Shown: positions 46,487 through 54,355 of the stretch, in pieces
How the letters are laid out: each line of letters opens with the position of its first letter
Position numbering within the stretch: the first letter of the stretch is position 1
Assembly (NCBI RefSeq): GCF_902859645.1
Contig: NZ_CADIJR010000010.1
Coordinates: forward strand, 62,001-126,000
DNA: 64,000 nt
Direction of reading: 5' to 3'
From: Achromobacter insuavis
GTDB lineage: Bacteria > Pseudomonadota > Gammaproteobacteria > Burkholderiales > Burkholderiaceae_B
The notes under the pieces: model-generated
Seen by the model: the letters and a program-made list of their open reading frames with translations, nothing else
The model's database searches: none
What the model was told of the DNA's origin: nothing
Position numbers and translations under genes: made by a program

Positions 46487-47251
46487 ATGACCCCGACTTT
46501 TCACACGATCCTGCTGGACGTGCAGGACCGTGTCGCCACGGTGACGCTGAACCGGCCCGACAGCCGCAACGCGCTCAATTCCCTCATGTGCGCCGAGTTG
46601 GTGCAGGCCATGCAGCATCTGGCGGAGCGGCCGGACGCGCACGTGGTGCTGATCGCCGCGGCGGGCGCGGCGTTCTGCGCCGGCGCCGACCTGAAGGAAC
46701 GCAAGACCATGTCGAACGCCGAAATGACGGCGCGCCGGGTGCAGGGCTTTGCCGCCTACGCCGCCATCGAGCGCATGCCGCAGCCGGTGATCGCGGTGGT
46801 GCAGGGCGCGGCGTTCGGCTCCGGCTGCGAGATCGCCGCGGCCTGCGACTTCGTGCTGGCCTCGTCCGAGGCGACGTTCTGCTATCCCGAAGTGGGTTGG
46901 GGCACCGTCGGCGCCACGCAGCGGCTGCCGCGCGTGGCCGGCGCGCGCAAGGCCAAGGAACTGCTGTTCACCGGCCGCCGCTTCGACGCGGCCGAGGCGC
47001 GCGAGATCGGCCTGGTCAACCAGGTGTACGCGCCCGAGGCGCTGGCGGCCGAGGCCGCGCAGATGGCCGCGGCCATCGCGCGCGCCGCGCCGCTGACCGT
47101 CAGGCTGACCAAGCGCAGTATCGACCAGGGGTTGGCGACGACGCGCGAAGGCGCGATGGCGATCGAGCTGCTGGCGATTGAGGAAAACCTGCGCGGCACC
47201 GACTGGAAGCAGGCCATCGCCGGCTTCGGCGCGGCGGGAGACAAGGCATGA
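46487..47251 (+). CDS. Enoyl-CoA hydratase/isomerase family protein
   Basis: A 254-residue crotonase-fold protein that probably hydrates or isomerises an acyl-CoA. AAGAAFCAGADLKERK and QGAAFGSGCEIAAACDFVLA provide the oxyanion hole, and FCYPEVGWGTVGATQRLPR is the segment that usually holds the second catalytic Glu; the Glu in PEVG is present. It resembles methylglutaconyl- or short-chain enoyl-CoA hydratases. Its stop overlaps the ATG of the ligase gene (ATGA). First gene of a three-gene unit behind a MarR-type palindrome, with CCAGGAGCAGGC before the start. Confidence 0.88.
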   Translation: MTPTFHTILLDVQDRVATVTLNRPDSRNALNSLMCAELVQAMQHLAERPDAHVVLIAAAGAAFCAGADLKERKTMSNAEMTARRVQGFAAYAAIERMPQPVIAVVQGAAFGSGCEIAAACDFVLASSEATFCYPEVGWGTVGATQRLPRVAGARKAKELLFTGRRFDAAEAREIGLVNQVYAPEALAAEAAQMAAAIARAAPLTVRLTKRSIDQGLATTREGAMAIELLAIEENLRGTDWKQAIAGFGAAGDKA

Positions 47252-48870
47252 TCGACCCCACGACCCTGTCGCGGGCGCTGGCGCGCCAGGTGGCCGAACG
47301 TGGCGCCGCTGAAGCGTTCGTCGCGCCGGGCGAGCGCCACACCTGGGCCGCGCTGCAGGACGGCGCGCGGCGCATCGCCCGCGGCCTGCATGCGGCCGGC
47401 GTGCGCCGCGGCGACCATGTTGGCGTGCTGCTGGGCAACGGCGGCACCTGGGTGCAGGTGTTTTACGCCTGCGCGCTGCTCGGCGCCGTGACGGTGCCGG
47501 TCAACACGCGCTTCAAGACCGATGAACTGGCGTTCTGCCTGAAGCAGGCCGACGTCAAAGTGCTGCTGACCGCGGATACCTTCCTGGGCATCGATTTTCT
47601 CGATCTGCTGACGCAGGTGGAGCCGGCGCTGGATCAGGCGTTGCCGGGCGCGGCGCTGCCGCTGCTGCGGCAGGTGGTGGTGCTGGGCGAGCGCTGCCCG
47701 CGCGGCGCGCGCGCCTGGGCGGACTTCCTGCGGGCCGGCGAGGCCGTCGACGATGCGGCGCTGCAGGCCCGCATGGATGCGGTGGTTCCGGACGACGTGC
47801 TGTTGATCCAGTACACCTCGGGCACCACCTCGTTTCCCAAGGGCGTGATGCTGACGCACGCCAACATGTTGACCAATGCGTGGGCCGCGGCGCAGCGCAT
47901 CGGCGTGCGGCCCGACGATCGCTACTTCAGCATCCGGCCGTATTTCCACGTGGCCGGCACCACGTTGTCGATCCTGGTGAGCCTGATGAGCGGCTGCTGC
48001 CTGCTGACGCTGCCGAAGTTCGACGTGGCCGATGCCTTACGCATGCTCGACGACGAGCGCTGCACGCTGACGTCGGGCAACGACACCATCTTCCTCATGC
48101 TGATGGGGCATCCGGATTTCGACCGCGCGCGCATCCATTTGCGCGGCGGCTGGGCGGCGGCCGGCCCGCAGGTGATGCAGAAGATCCGCGACGTGATGGG
48201 CGTGCCGGGCATCTGCAACGCCTACGGCCAGTCCGAGGCCTCGCCCAACATCACGCTGTCGGCGCACGATGATCCCTTTGAACTGCGCGCCATGGGCTGG
48301 GCGCTGCCGCATCCCGGCATGCAGGTGCGGGTGGTGGATCCGGGCACGGGCGAGCCGTTGCCGGCCGGCATGCAGGGCGAGATCCAGGCGCGCGGCTGGA
48401 GCGTGATGAAGGGTTACTACAACATGCCCGAGGCCACCGCCCGCGCGCTCGGCGCCGATGGCTGGCTCAGCACCGGCGACCTCGGCGAGATGGACGCGGA
48501 AGGCCGGCTGCGGATGGTGGGCCGTCTCAAGGACATGTTCCGCGTGGGCGGCGAGAACGTCGCGCCGGCGGAGGTCGAAGAGACCCTGCACGGCCACCCC
48601 GCCGTGCGCATGGCGCAGGTGGTCGGCGTGCCCGATGCGCGCCTGGGCGAAGTGCCGGCGGCCTTCGTGCTGCTCAAGGACGGCCAGGACTGCACGCCCG
48701 AGGAACTGACGGCCTGGTGCAAGGCGCGCTGCGCCAACTTCAAGGTGCCGCGCTATGTCGAGATCGTCGACAGCTTCGAGCACATCGGCATGACGGGCAG
48801 TTCCAAGGTGCAGAAGAACAAGCTGCGCGCCCACGCGCTGGCGCTGTTCGGACTGGAGCAACAGGCATGA
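47248..48870 (+). CDS. Acyl-CoA ligase (AMP-forming)
   Basis: A 540-residue acyl-adenylate ligase that makes an acyl-CoA from a carboxylic acid, ATP and CoA. The P-loop YTSGTTSFPKGV is slightly altered from the usual TSGTTGxPKG. A5-like YGQSEASPNITLSAHDD, STGDLGEMDAEGRLRMVGRLKDMFRVGGENV and the C-terminal Lys in GMTGSSKVQKNKL follow. It resembles FadK/cyclohexane- or cinnamate-type ligases but the substrate is not readable. It overlaps the genes on both sides by four bases, so the hydratase, ligase and lyase are co-translated. The acid activated is the likely inducer precursor of the module. Confidence 0.9.
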   Translation: MIDPTTLSRALARQVAERGAAEAFVAPGERHTWAALQDGARRIARGLHAAGVRRGDHVGVLLGNGGTWVQVFYACALLGAVTVPVNTRFKTDELAFCLKQADVKVLLTADTFLGIDFLDLLTQVEPALDQALPGAALPLLRQVVVLGERCPRGARAWADFLRAGEAVDDAALQARMDAVVPDDVLLIQYTSGTTSFPKGVMLTHANMLTNAWAAAQRIGVRPDDRYFSIRPYFHVAGTTLSILVSLMSGCCLLTLPKFDVADALRMLDDERCTLTSGNDTIFLMLMGHPDFDRARIHLRGGWAAAGPQVMQKIRDVMGVPGICNAYGQSEASPNITLSAHDDPFELRAMGWALPHPGMQVRVVDPGTGEPLPAGMQGEIQARGWSVMKGYYNMPEATARALGADGWLSTGDLGEMDAEGRLRMVGRLKDMFRVGGENVAPAEVEETLHGHPAVRMAQVVGVPDARLGEVPAAFVLLKDGQDCTPEELTAWCKARCANFKVPRYVEIVDSFEHIGMTGSSKVQKNKLRAHALALFGLEQQA

Positions 48871-49817
48871 GCGCGCGCGACGTGGTGCTGTGCGAATGCT
48901 TCGCGCGCGATGGCCTGCAGCATGAGCCCGATTTCATCGATACCGCGGTCAAGGCCGGCCTGATCGACAGTTTTGCCGCATTGGGCTTCGAGCGGGTCGA
49001 GGCGACCTCGTACTCCAATCCCAAGGTGGTGCCGCAGTTCGCCGACGCCAGCGCCTTGCTGGCGGCGCTGCCGCGCCGCGCGGGCGTCTGGTACAAGGCC
49101 ACCTGCGCCAATGCGCGCGCGGTGGAGCGGGCGCTGGCGGACCTGGACGCCGGCATCGGCGCCAACGAGATCAGCCTGCTGGTCTCGGCCAGCGAGTCGC
49201 ATTCGACGCGCAACCTGAAGCGCGAGCGCGCTGCCCAGTGGGACAACATTGCCGAGATGGCGCGGCTGGCGGATGGCCGTTTCCGCCTGATCGGCACGAT
49301 CTCGGTGGCTTTCGGTTGCCCGTTCGAGGGCGCGGTCGACGCGGATTCGGTCATGGCCGACGTGCGGCGCTTCGCGGCGCTGGGCGTGGGCATCGTGACG
49401 CTGGGCGACACCACCGGCATGGCCACGCCGGCGTCGGTGCGCGACCTGTACGGCCGCATGGCGCGCGAGGTGCCCGAAGTGACGCCGGTGGCGCATTTCC
49501 ACGACACGCGCGGCACCGGCCTGGTGAATTACGTGGCGGCGCTGGAGGCGGGCGTCACGCATTTCGACTGCGCCTTCGGCGGCGTCGGCGGCCATCCGGC
49601 CAAGGTGCGCTACGGCGGCGGCCATACCGGCAACGTGGCGACGGAAGACCTGGTTAACCTGTTCGAGTCGATGGGCGTGCGCACCGGCCTGGACCTGGCG
49701 GCGATGGACGCGGTGTCGCGGCGCTGCGAGGCGGTGCTGGGGCGCGCGCTGCACAGCCGCGTGGCGCAAAGCGGCCTGAACCCGCTGCTCGGCGTCGCGC
49801 GGGAGGCGGCCGCATGA
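48867..49817 (+). CDS. HMG-CoA-lyase-like enzyme with Cys-to-His change
   Basis: A 316-residue TIM-barrel protein of the HMG-CoA lyase family, which cleaves 3-hydroxyacyl-CoAs to acetyl-CoA and a keto product. The RDGLQHEP start (Arg14, Asp15), VAHFHDTRGTG (metal ligands His210, His212; Asp213) and TGNVATED are as expected. In the loop normally reading GGCP, which holds the catalytic Cys of HMG-CoA lyase, this protein has GGHP (His243). It therefore may not cleave HMG-CoA, or may use another acid/base. The ATG at 48867 overlaps the ligase stop by four bases. It is probably the C–C cleavage step of the pathway built by its neighbours. Confidence 0.82.
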   Translation: MSARDVVLCECFARDGLQHEPDFIDTAVKAGLIDSFAALGFERVEATSYSNPKVVPQFADASALLAALPRRAGVWYKATCANARAVERALADLDAGIGANEISLLVSASESHSTRNLKRERAAQWDNIAEMARLADGRFRLIGTISVAFGCPFEGAVDADSVMADVRRFAALGVGIVTLGDTTGMATPASVRDLYGRMAREVPEVTPVAHFHDTRGTGLVNYVAALEAGVTHFDCAFGGVGGHPAKVRYGGGHTGNVATEDLVNLFESMGVRTGLDLAAMDAVSRRCEAVLGRALHSRVAQSGLNPLLGVAREAAA

Positions 49818-49904
49818 TGACCGCCCGCCGCGTTTGTATATCATGCGGGCAGCGGCGCGCGACCTGCGCGCGCGCCGATTTTCCCCGCATCTGAAGAGTC
49901 CCTC

Positions 49905-50441
49905 ATGGCCACCCGAACCGCATCCAAGTCCGCCGCCTCCGCGCGTCCCGAACCCCGGGCGTTGAAGGAACTGTTCTCGTACCGCCTGAACCGGTTGGCC
50001 TACGTGTCCAGCCGCATCGCCGCCGGCCTGAACGAAAGCCGCTACGGCGTCGGGCCGCGCGAATGGCGCATCATCGCGCTGCTGGGCGCGGCGCCGGACA
50101 TGTCGTTGAACGCGGTGGCGCGCGAGGCCAACATCGACAAGAGCCAGGCCAGCCGCACCGTGTCGGAACTGATCGAGCGCGGCCTGATCCAGCGCAACGC
50201 CGACAGCCAGGACGGCCGCGGCGTCAGCCTGGACCTGACGCGCACCGGCCGCGCCCTGTACGACGAGATCTTCCCGGCCGCGGTCGAGCGCAACGAAGAC
50301 ATGCTGTCGGTGCTGTCGGACGCCGAGCGCGAGGCCATGGAACGCATGCTGGACAAGCTGACGGCGCACGCGCTGGAGATGCTGAATGAATGCAAGGCGG
50401 AGGTGCCGGCGCGTCGCGGCCGCGGCGTGCAGCCGCGCTGA
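49905..50441 (+). CDS. MarR-family regulator
   Basis: A 178-residue winged-helix repressor of the MarR family. Helices and wing lie at about 55–120: LNAVAREANIDKSQASRTVSEL followed by GLIQRNADSQDGRGVSLDLT. The first 25 residues are a Ser/Ala-rich lead. It sits between two acyl-CoA gene groups, each with a nearby TTGATTTAATCAA-type palindrome, and a third such site lies at 55.3 kb. MarR proteins with acyl-CoA ligands control similar aromatic and phenylpropanoid modules. The likely ligand here is the CoA thioester made by the upstream ligase; this is inference. Confidence 0.9.
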   Translation: MATRTASKSAASARPEPRALKELFSYRLNRLAYVSSRIAAGLNESRYGVGPREWRIIALLGAAPDMSLNAVAREANIDKSQASRTVSELIERGLIQRNADSQDGRGVSLDLTRTGRALYDEIFPAAVERNEDMLSVLSDAEREAMERMLDKLTAHALEMLNECKAEVPARRGRGVQPR

Positions 50442-50480
50442 ACGCGCGGGGCGCGCCCGCGCTTTTTTTTACCCTTATTG

Positions 50481-50493
50481 TTGATTTAATCAA
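50481..50493. promoter_or_regulatory. MarR-type palindrome upstream of the second enoyl-CoA hydratase
   Basis: TTGATTTAATCAA is a perfect 6-1-6 inverted repeat, 38 bases before the ATG at 50531 and 40 bases after the marR stop. A second TTTGATTG follows at about 50498. Confidence 0.65.
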
Positions 50494-50530
50494 TCACTTT
50501 GATTGTCGCCATTGGAAGAGGATATCCGTG

Positions 50531-51265
50531 ATGTCGGAACTGATCATTGAAGACCTGGGCGCGGTGCGGCTGCTGCGCCTGAACCGTCCGGAAAAGCACA
50601 ACGCGCTGAACACCGCGTTGACCACGGCGCTGCTGGACGCGCTGCGCCAGACCGATCGCGACGACGCGGTGCGCGCGGTGGTGCTGACGGGCAATGGCAA
50701 GTCGTTCTGCGCGGGCGCCGACACCGGCGAGTTCTCGGCCCTGACGCCGGAACAGCCGGACGCGGTGTTGCGCCGCGCCGACCTGACGACCGACCTGCAC
50801 CTGGTGTTCTCGCGCATGGTCAAGCCGGTGATCGGCGCGGTCCATGGCAATGCGCTCGGCGGCGGCGCCGGCCTGGCGCTGGCCTGCGACCTGACGGTGA
50901 TGGCCGAGGACGTGCGCTTCGGCTATCCGGAACTGCGCCACGGCATCGTGGCCGCGGTGGTCATGGCCAACCTGGTGCGCCAGGTCGGCCGCAAGCATGC
51001 CTTCGAGCTGGTGGCGATGGCTGAACCGATCGATGGCGCGCGCGCGTTGCAGCTGGGCATCGCCAATCGCGTCGCGCCCGCCGCGCAGGTGCTGGACCAG
51101 GCGCTGGCAATGGCGCAGCGCCTGGCCGGCTGGGAGCCGGCCGCGATGGGGCTGACCAAGCGCGCCTTCCACCGCGCGGCCGACCTCGGGCTGGGCGAGG
51201 CGCTGGGCGTGGGCCGCGACGCCAACGTCATCATGCGCGGCTTTCGCCAGGGAGCGGCGCGATGA
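50531..51265 (+). CDS. Enoyl-CoA hydratase/isomerase family protein
   Basis: The second crotonase-fold protein of the module (244 residues). FCAGADTGEFSAL and HGNALGGGAGLALACDLTVMA supply the oxyanion hole, and FGYPELRHGIVAAVV covers the usual catalytic Glu position, where a Glu (YPELR) is present. The C-terminal end carries RAADLGLGEALGVGRD. I use the ATG at 50531, with AGAGGA upstream; GTG at 50528 is possible. Its stop overlaps the start of the CoA-transferase gene (ATGA). It is transcribed behind the perfect palindrome at 50481. Confidence 0.88.
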   Translation: MSELIIEDLGAVRLLRLNRPEKHNALNTALTTALLDALRQTDRDDAVRAVVLTGNGKSFCAGADTGEFSALTPEQPDAVLRRADLTTDLHLVFSRMVKPVIGAVHGNALGGGAGLALACDLTVMAEDVRFGYPELRHGIVAAVVMANLVRQVGRKHAFELVAMAEPIDGARALQLGIANRVAPAAQVLDQALAMAQRLAGWEPAAMGLTKRAFHRAADLGLGEALGVGRDANVIMRGFRQGAAR

Positions 51266-52458
51266 GACCGCTTGAAGGCGTCACCATCCTGGACCTGTCG
51301 CGCGTGCTGGCGTGCCCGTTCGCCTCGATGATCCTGGCCGAGCTGGGCGCCGAGGTCATCAAGGTCGAGCAGCCCGGCGGCGGCGACGAGACGCGCGGCT
51401 TCGAACCCAAGGTGCAAGGCGAGGGCGGCACCGAGTCGGCCTACTACCTGGCCTTCAACCGCAGCAAGCAGTCGGTCACGGTGAATTTCCGCCATCCCGA
51501 GGGGCAGGCGCTGATCCGGCGATTGGCGCAGACCTGCGACGTGGTGGTCGAGAACTTCCCGGTCGGCACGCTCGCCAAATACGGCCTGGATCGCGAGCGC
51601 ATCGCGCCGGACAACCCCGGTCTGATCTATTTCTCGTGCACCGGGTTCGGCATGACCGGGCCGTACGCGCCACGCAAGGGCTATGACACCGTGTTCCAGG
51701 CCATGGGCGGCATCATGAGCCTGACCGGCGAGCGCGGCGGCGGCCCGGTCAAGCCGGGCCTGCCGGTGAGCGACCTGACCTCGGGCCTGTGGGCCGCCAT
51801 CGGCATCCTGTCGGCGATGGTGGGACGGGTGCGCTCGGGGCAGGGCTGCCATATCGACTTCTCCATGCTGGACGGCCAGGTGGGCCTGCTGTCGCTGGCG
51901 GCGGCGCGCTATTTCGCGCTGGGCGAAGTGCCGCCGCGGCTGGGCACGGAACATCCCGGCCGGGTGCCCTCCGCCGCGTTCGAGTGCGGCGACGGCCGCT
52001 GGGTGCAGATCACGGGCAGCGACCAGCACTGGAAGCCGCTGTGCGAGGCGCTCGAACTGCCGCAATGGGCCGACGATCCGGAGCTGGCGCGCAACGCCGT
52101 GCGCGTGGCGCGCCGCGACGAAGTCATGGCCGGCCTGTCGGCGGCCGCCGCGCGGCTGACGCGCGACGAACTGTGCCGCCGCTGCGATGCGCGCGGCGTG
52201 CCGGCCGGCCCGATCCTGGATGTCGAGGAGATCCTGCACAACGAGCACGTGCTGGCGCGCGGCATGGTGGCCAGCTACGAGCATCCGTCCATCGGCCGCT
52301 TCGGTGCGGTGCCGGTGCCGTTCAAGTTCGACGGTTTCGACGATCCGCGCCTGGAGCGCCCGCCGTTGCTGGGCGAGCACACCGACAGCGTGCTGGCCGG
52401 CCGGCTGGGCCTGTCGCCGGCGCAGATCGAGGCTTTACGCGGGCAGGGCGCGATCTAG
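51262..52458 (+). CDS. CaiB/BaiF-family CoA-transferase
   Basis: A class III CoA-transferase of 398 residues. It opens with LEGVTILDLSRVLACPFASM and ILAELGAEVIKVEQP, continues with NRSKQSVTVNF, and carries the catalytic Asp171 in LPVSDLTSGLWAA. The small domain ends in LGEHTDSVLAG and LGLSPAQIEALR, as in formyl-CoA transferase relatives. It could move CoA between acids of the pathway, bypassing the ligase. It is coupled to the preceding hydratase by a four-base overlap and followed by a Bug gene. Confidence 0.88.
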   Translation: MRPLEGVTILDLSRVLACPFASMILAELGAEVIKVEQPGGGDETRGFEPKVQGEGGTESAYYLAFNRSKQSVTVNFRHPEGQALIRRLAQTCDVVVENFPVGTLAKYGLDRERIAPDNPGLIYFSCTGFGMTGPYAPRKGYDTVFQAMGGIMSLTGERGGGPVKPGLPVSDLTSGLWAAIGILSAMVGRVRSGQGCHIDFSMLDGQVGLLSLAAARYFALGEVPPRLGTEHPGRVPSAAFECGDGRWVQITGSDQHWKPLCEALELPQWADDPELARNAVRVARRDEVMAGLSAAAARLTRDELCRRCDARGVPAGPILDVEEILHNEHVLARGMVASYEHPSIGRFGAVPVPFKFDGFDDPRLERPPLLGEHTDSVLAGRLGLSPAQIEALRGQGAI

Positions 52459-52536
52459 CCGCCGGGGCGCGACGCCCCGCGGCCATCCCTCGCACAACAT
52501 CACACACATAAAACACAATATCCCAGGAGACAAACC

Positions 52537-53508
52537 ATGAAGATTCTGAAGCGCCTGCTGTGCGGCGCGGCGGTGGCGGGCGCGCTGTGCGCGTCGGCCG
52601 TCGCCGCCGATCCCTATCCCTCGCAGCCGATCACGCTGGTCAACCCGTACGCGGCCGGCGGGCCGGCGGACGTGCTGGGCCGGGCCCTGGCGCGCGAGCT
52701 GGAAAAGCAGCTGGGCAAGACCATCATCGTCGAGAACAAGGCCGGCGGCGGCGCGGCCATCGGCGCCAACTTCGTGGCGCGCGCCAAGCCGGACGGCTAC
52801 ACGCTGCTGCTCGGCACGTCGGCCGCCCACGTGGTGACGCCGCTGATGCAGCAGACGCCGTACGACGGCATCAAGGACTTCGCCTTCGTCTCGATCGTCG
52901 CCAACCAGCCCAACATGCTGGTGGTGCGGCCCACGCTCAAGGCCGACAGCGTCGAGCAGTTGATCGCCATGGCGCGCAAGGAGCCGGGCCGCATCAACTA
53001 TGCCTCGGCCGGGCCCGGCAGCTCGCCGCACCTGGGCGCCGAACTGTTCCGCGAACGCGCCGGCGTGGACATCGTCCACATCCCCTACAGCGGCGCGGCG
53101 CCCGCCATCAACGATCTGGTGGGCGGGCAGGTGGACATGGCGGTGCTGAACCTGGCCGCCAGCCTGCAGTTCATCCGCAGCGGCCGGCTCAAGGCGCTGG
53201 CCTACGCCAACGACCATCGCTCGCCCTTGCTGCCCGACGTGCCGACGCTGGCCGAATCCGGCGTGAAGGGCGCGGAGTCCGCCTCTTGGTACAGCCTGGC
53301 CGCGCCCAAGGGCACGCCGCCGGAGATCCTGCAGCGCCTGAACGACGCGGTCGCCAAGGTCAACGCCAATCCGGAATACAGCAAGCTGATGCAGGCGCAG
53401 GGCGTGGACCTGTGGAACATGACGCCCCAGGAAGCCACGGCCTTCGTGGAGAAAGACCAGACCGCCATGCGCAAGCTGGTGCAGGCGGCGGGGCTGATGA
53501 AGAAATAG
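52537..53508 (+). CDS. Bug-family periplasmic binding protein
   Basis: A 323-residue extracytoplasmic solute-binding protein of the Bug family. The signal peptide is residues 1–23 (AVAAD), followed by PYPSQPITLVNPYAAGGPAD and the ligand segments NKAGGGAAIGANFVARA and ASAGPGSSPHLGAE. Membrane subunits are absent. It sits 78 bases after the CoA-transferase, preceded by CAGGAGACAAACC, so it probably delivers or senses the acid that this module degrades. Confidence 0.88.
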   Translation: MKILKRLLCGAAVAGALCASAVAADPYPSQPITLVNPYAAGGPADVLGRALARELEKQLGKTIIVENKAGGGAAIGANFVARAKPDGYTLLLGTSAAHVVTPLMQQTPYDGIKDFAFVSIVANQPNMLVVRPTLKADSVEQLIAMARKEPGRINYASAGPGSSPHLGAELFRERAGVDIVHIPYSGAAPAINDLVGGQVDMAVLNLAASLQFIRSGRLKALAYANDHRSPLLPDVPTLAESGVKGAESASWYSLAAPKGTPPEILQRLNDAVAKVNANPEYSKLMQAQGVDLWNMTPQEATAFVEKDQTAMRKLVQAAGLMKK

Positions 53509-53612
53509 GACTATTCCGGCGGCTGGAATGACGGTTCGCCGCCCTGGTTGCATCCTGATGAGCGGGACAATTCGCCCGGTGGCTTCGGCTGCCGGGGTTG
53601 TTTTGTCAATTC

Positions 53613-53636
53613 TAACGTAGTAACGTTACTACGTTA
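53613..53636. promoter_or_regulatory. Perfect 24-bp palindrome upstream of the toxin-antitoxin pair
   Basis: Bases 53613–53636 form a perfect palindrome (half-site TAACGTAGTAAC, no spacer), with inner repeats of ACGTAGTA. It lies 25 bases before the antitoxin ATG, where the antitoxin or its complex with the toxin should bind for autorepression. Confidence 0.8.
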
Positions 53637-53660
53637 TTTGCAAGGATCAAGGGATGCGCC

Positions 53661-53915
53661 ATGTCCATCACCACACTGTCCAGCCGGGAACTCAATCAGG
53701 ACGTGACCCGCGCCAAGAAGGCGGCCCTGCTCGGCCCGGTGTTCATCACGGACCGCGGCAAGCCAACCCATGTCCTGCTGGGCATCGAAGAGTACTGGCG
53801 CCTGGTCGGCCAAAAACGAAGTCTCGTCAGCGCGCTGTCGATGCCGGGCCTTGCCGGGATCGATCTCGATGCCCCCCGTTCGCGCGAGCTGCCCCGCCCC
53901 GCGGACGTCGAATGA
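53661..53915 (+). CDS. Phd/YefM-type antitoxin
   Basis: An 84-residue antitoxin of the Phd/YefM fold. The N-terminal DNA-binding part (about 1–50) is TTLSSRELNQDVTRAKKAAL and PVFITDRGKPTHVLLGIEEYW; the C-terminal tail binds the toxin. The ATG at 53661 lies 24 bases downstream of a perfect palindrome, its likely operator. The stop overlaps the toxin ATG (ATGA), so the two are co-translated. It neutralises the VapC-type toxin that follows. Confidence 0.9.
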   Translation: MSITTLSSRELNQDVTRAKKAALLGPVFITDRGKPTHVLLGIEEYWRLVGQKRSLVSALSMPGLAGIDLDAPRSRELPRPADVE

Positions 53916-54355
53916 TGTTCCTGCTGGATACCAACGTGCTGTCCGAGTTGCGCAAGGCGGGCGACGGCAAGGCGGACGTGAACGTGGTCGCCTGGTTCTC
54001 CAACGAGGACGCGGTGAATTTCTACGTCTCGGCGATCACGCTCATGGAGATCGAGATCGGCATCCTGCGCATGGAGCGGCGGGATGCCGGGCAAGGCAGC
54101 CGCCTGCGCGCCTGGATGCGCGATCGCGTCCTGCCGGAATTCTCCGACCGGACCTTGCCGCTCGATACGGCGGTGTCATTGCGCTGCGCCAGATTGCATG
54201 TGCCGGACCTGCGGCCCGAGCGGGACGCCTTCATTGCCGCGACTGCGCTGGTGCACGGGATGACGCTCGTGACGCGAAACGTGTCTGATTTTTCCGGTTG
54301 CGGCGTCAACCTTGTGAATCCCTGGCTCACCCCACCATCAGCGCCGCGCGCCTGA
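53912..54355 (+). CDS. vapC: VapC-type PIN-domain toxin
   Basis: A 147-residue PIN-domain ribonuclease, the toxin of a type II system, which probably cuts tRNA or rRNA in the cytoplasm. Acidic residues of the active site are visible: Asp6 in FLLDTNVLSELR, Glu in ITLMEIEIG (about 48), Asp in RDAFIAATALVHG (about 112), and a further Asp in RNVSDF. The start at 53912 overlaps the antitoxin stop by four bases; an ATG at 53915 is an alternative. Its last 29 bases overlap the end of the convergent nitronate-monooxygenase-like gene. Confidence 0.88.
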   Translation: MMFLLDTNVLSELRKAGDGKADVNVVAWFSNEDAVNFYVSAITLMEIEIGILRMERRDAGQGSRLRAWMRDRVLPEFSDRTLPLDTAVSLRCARLHVPDLRPERDAFIAATALVHGMTLVTRNVSDFSGCGVNLVNPWLTPPSAPRA

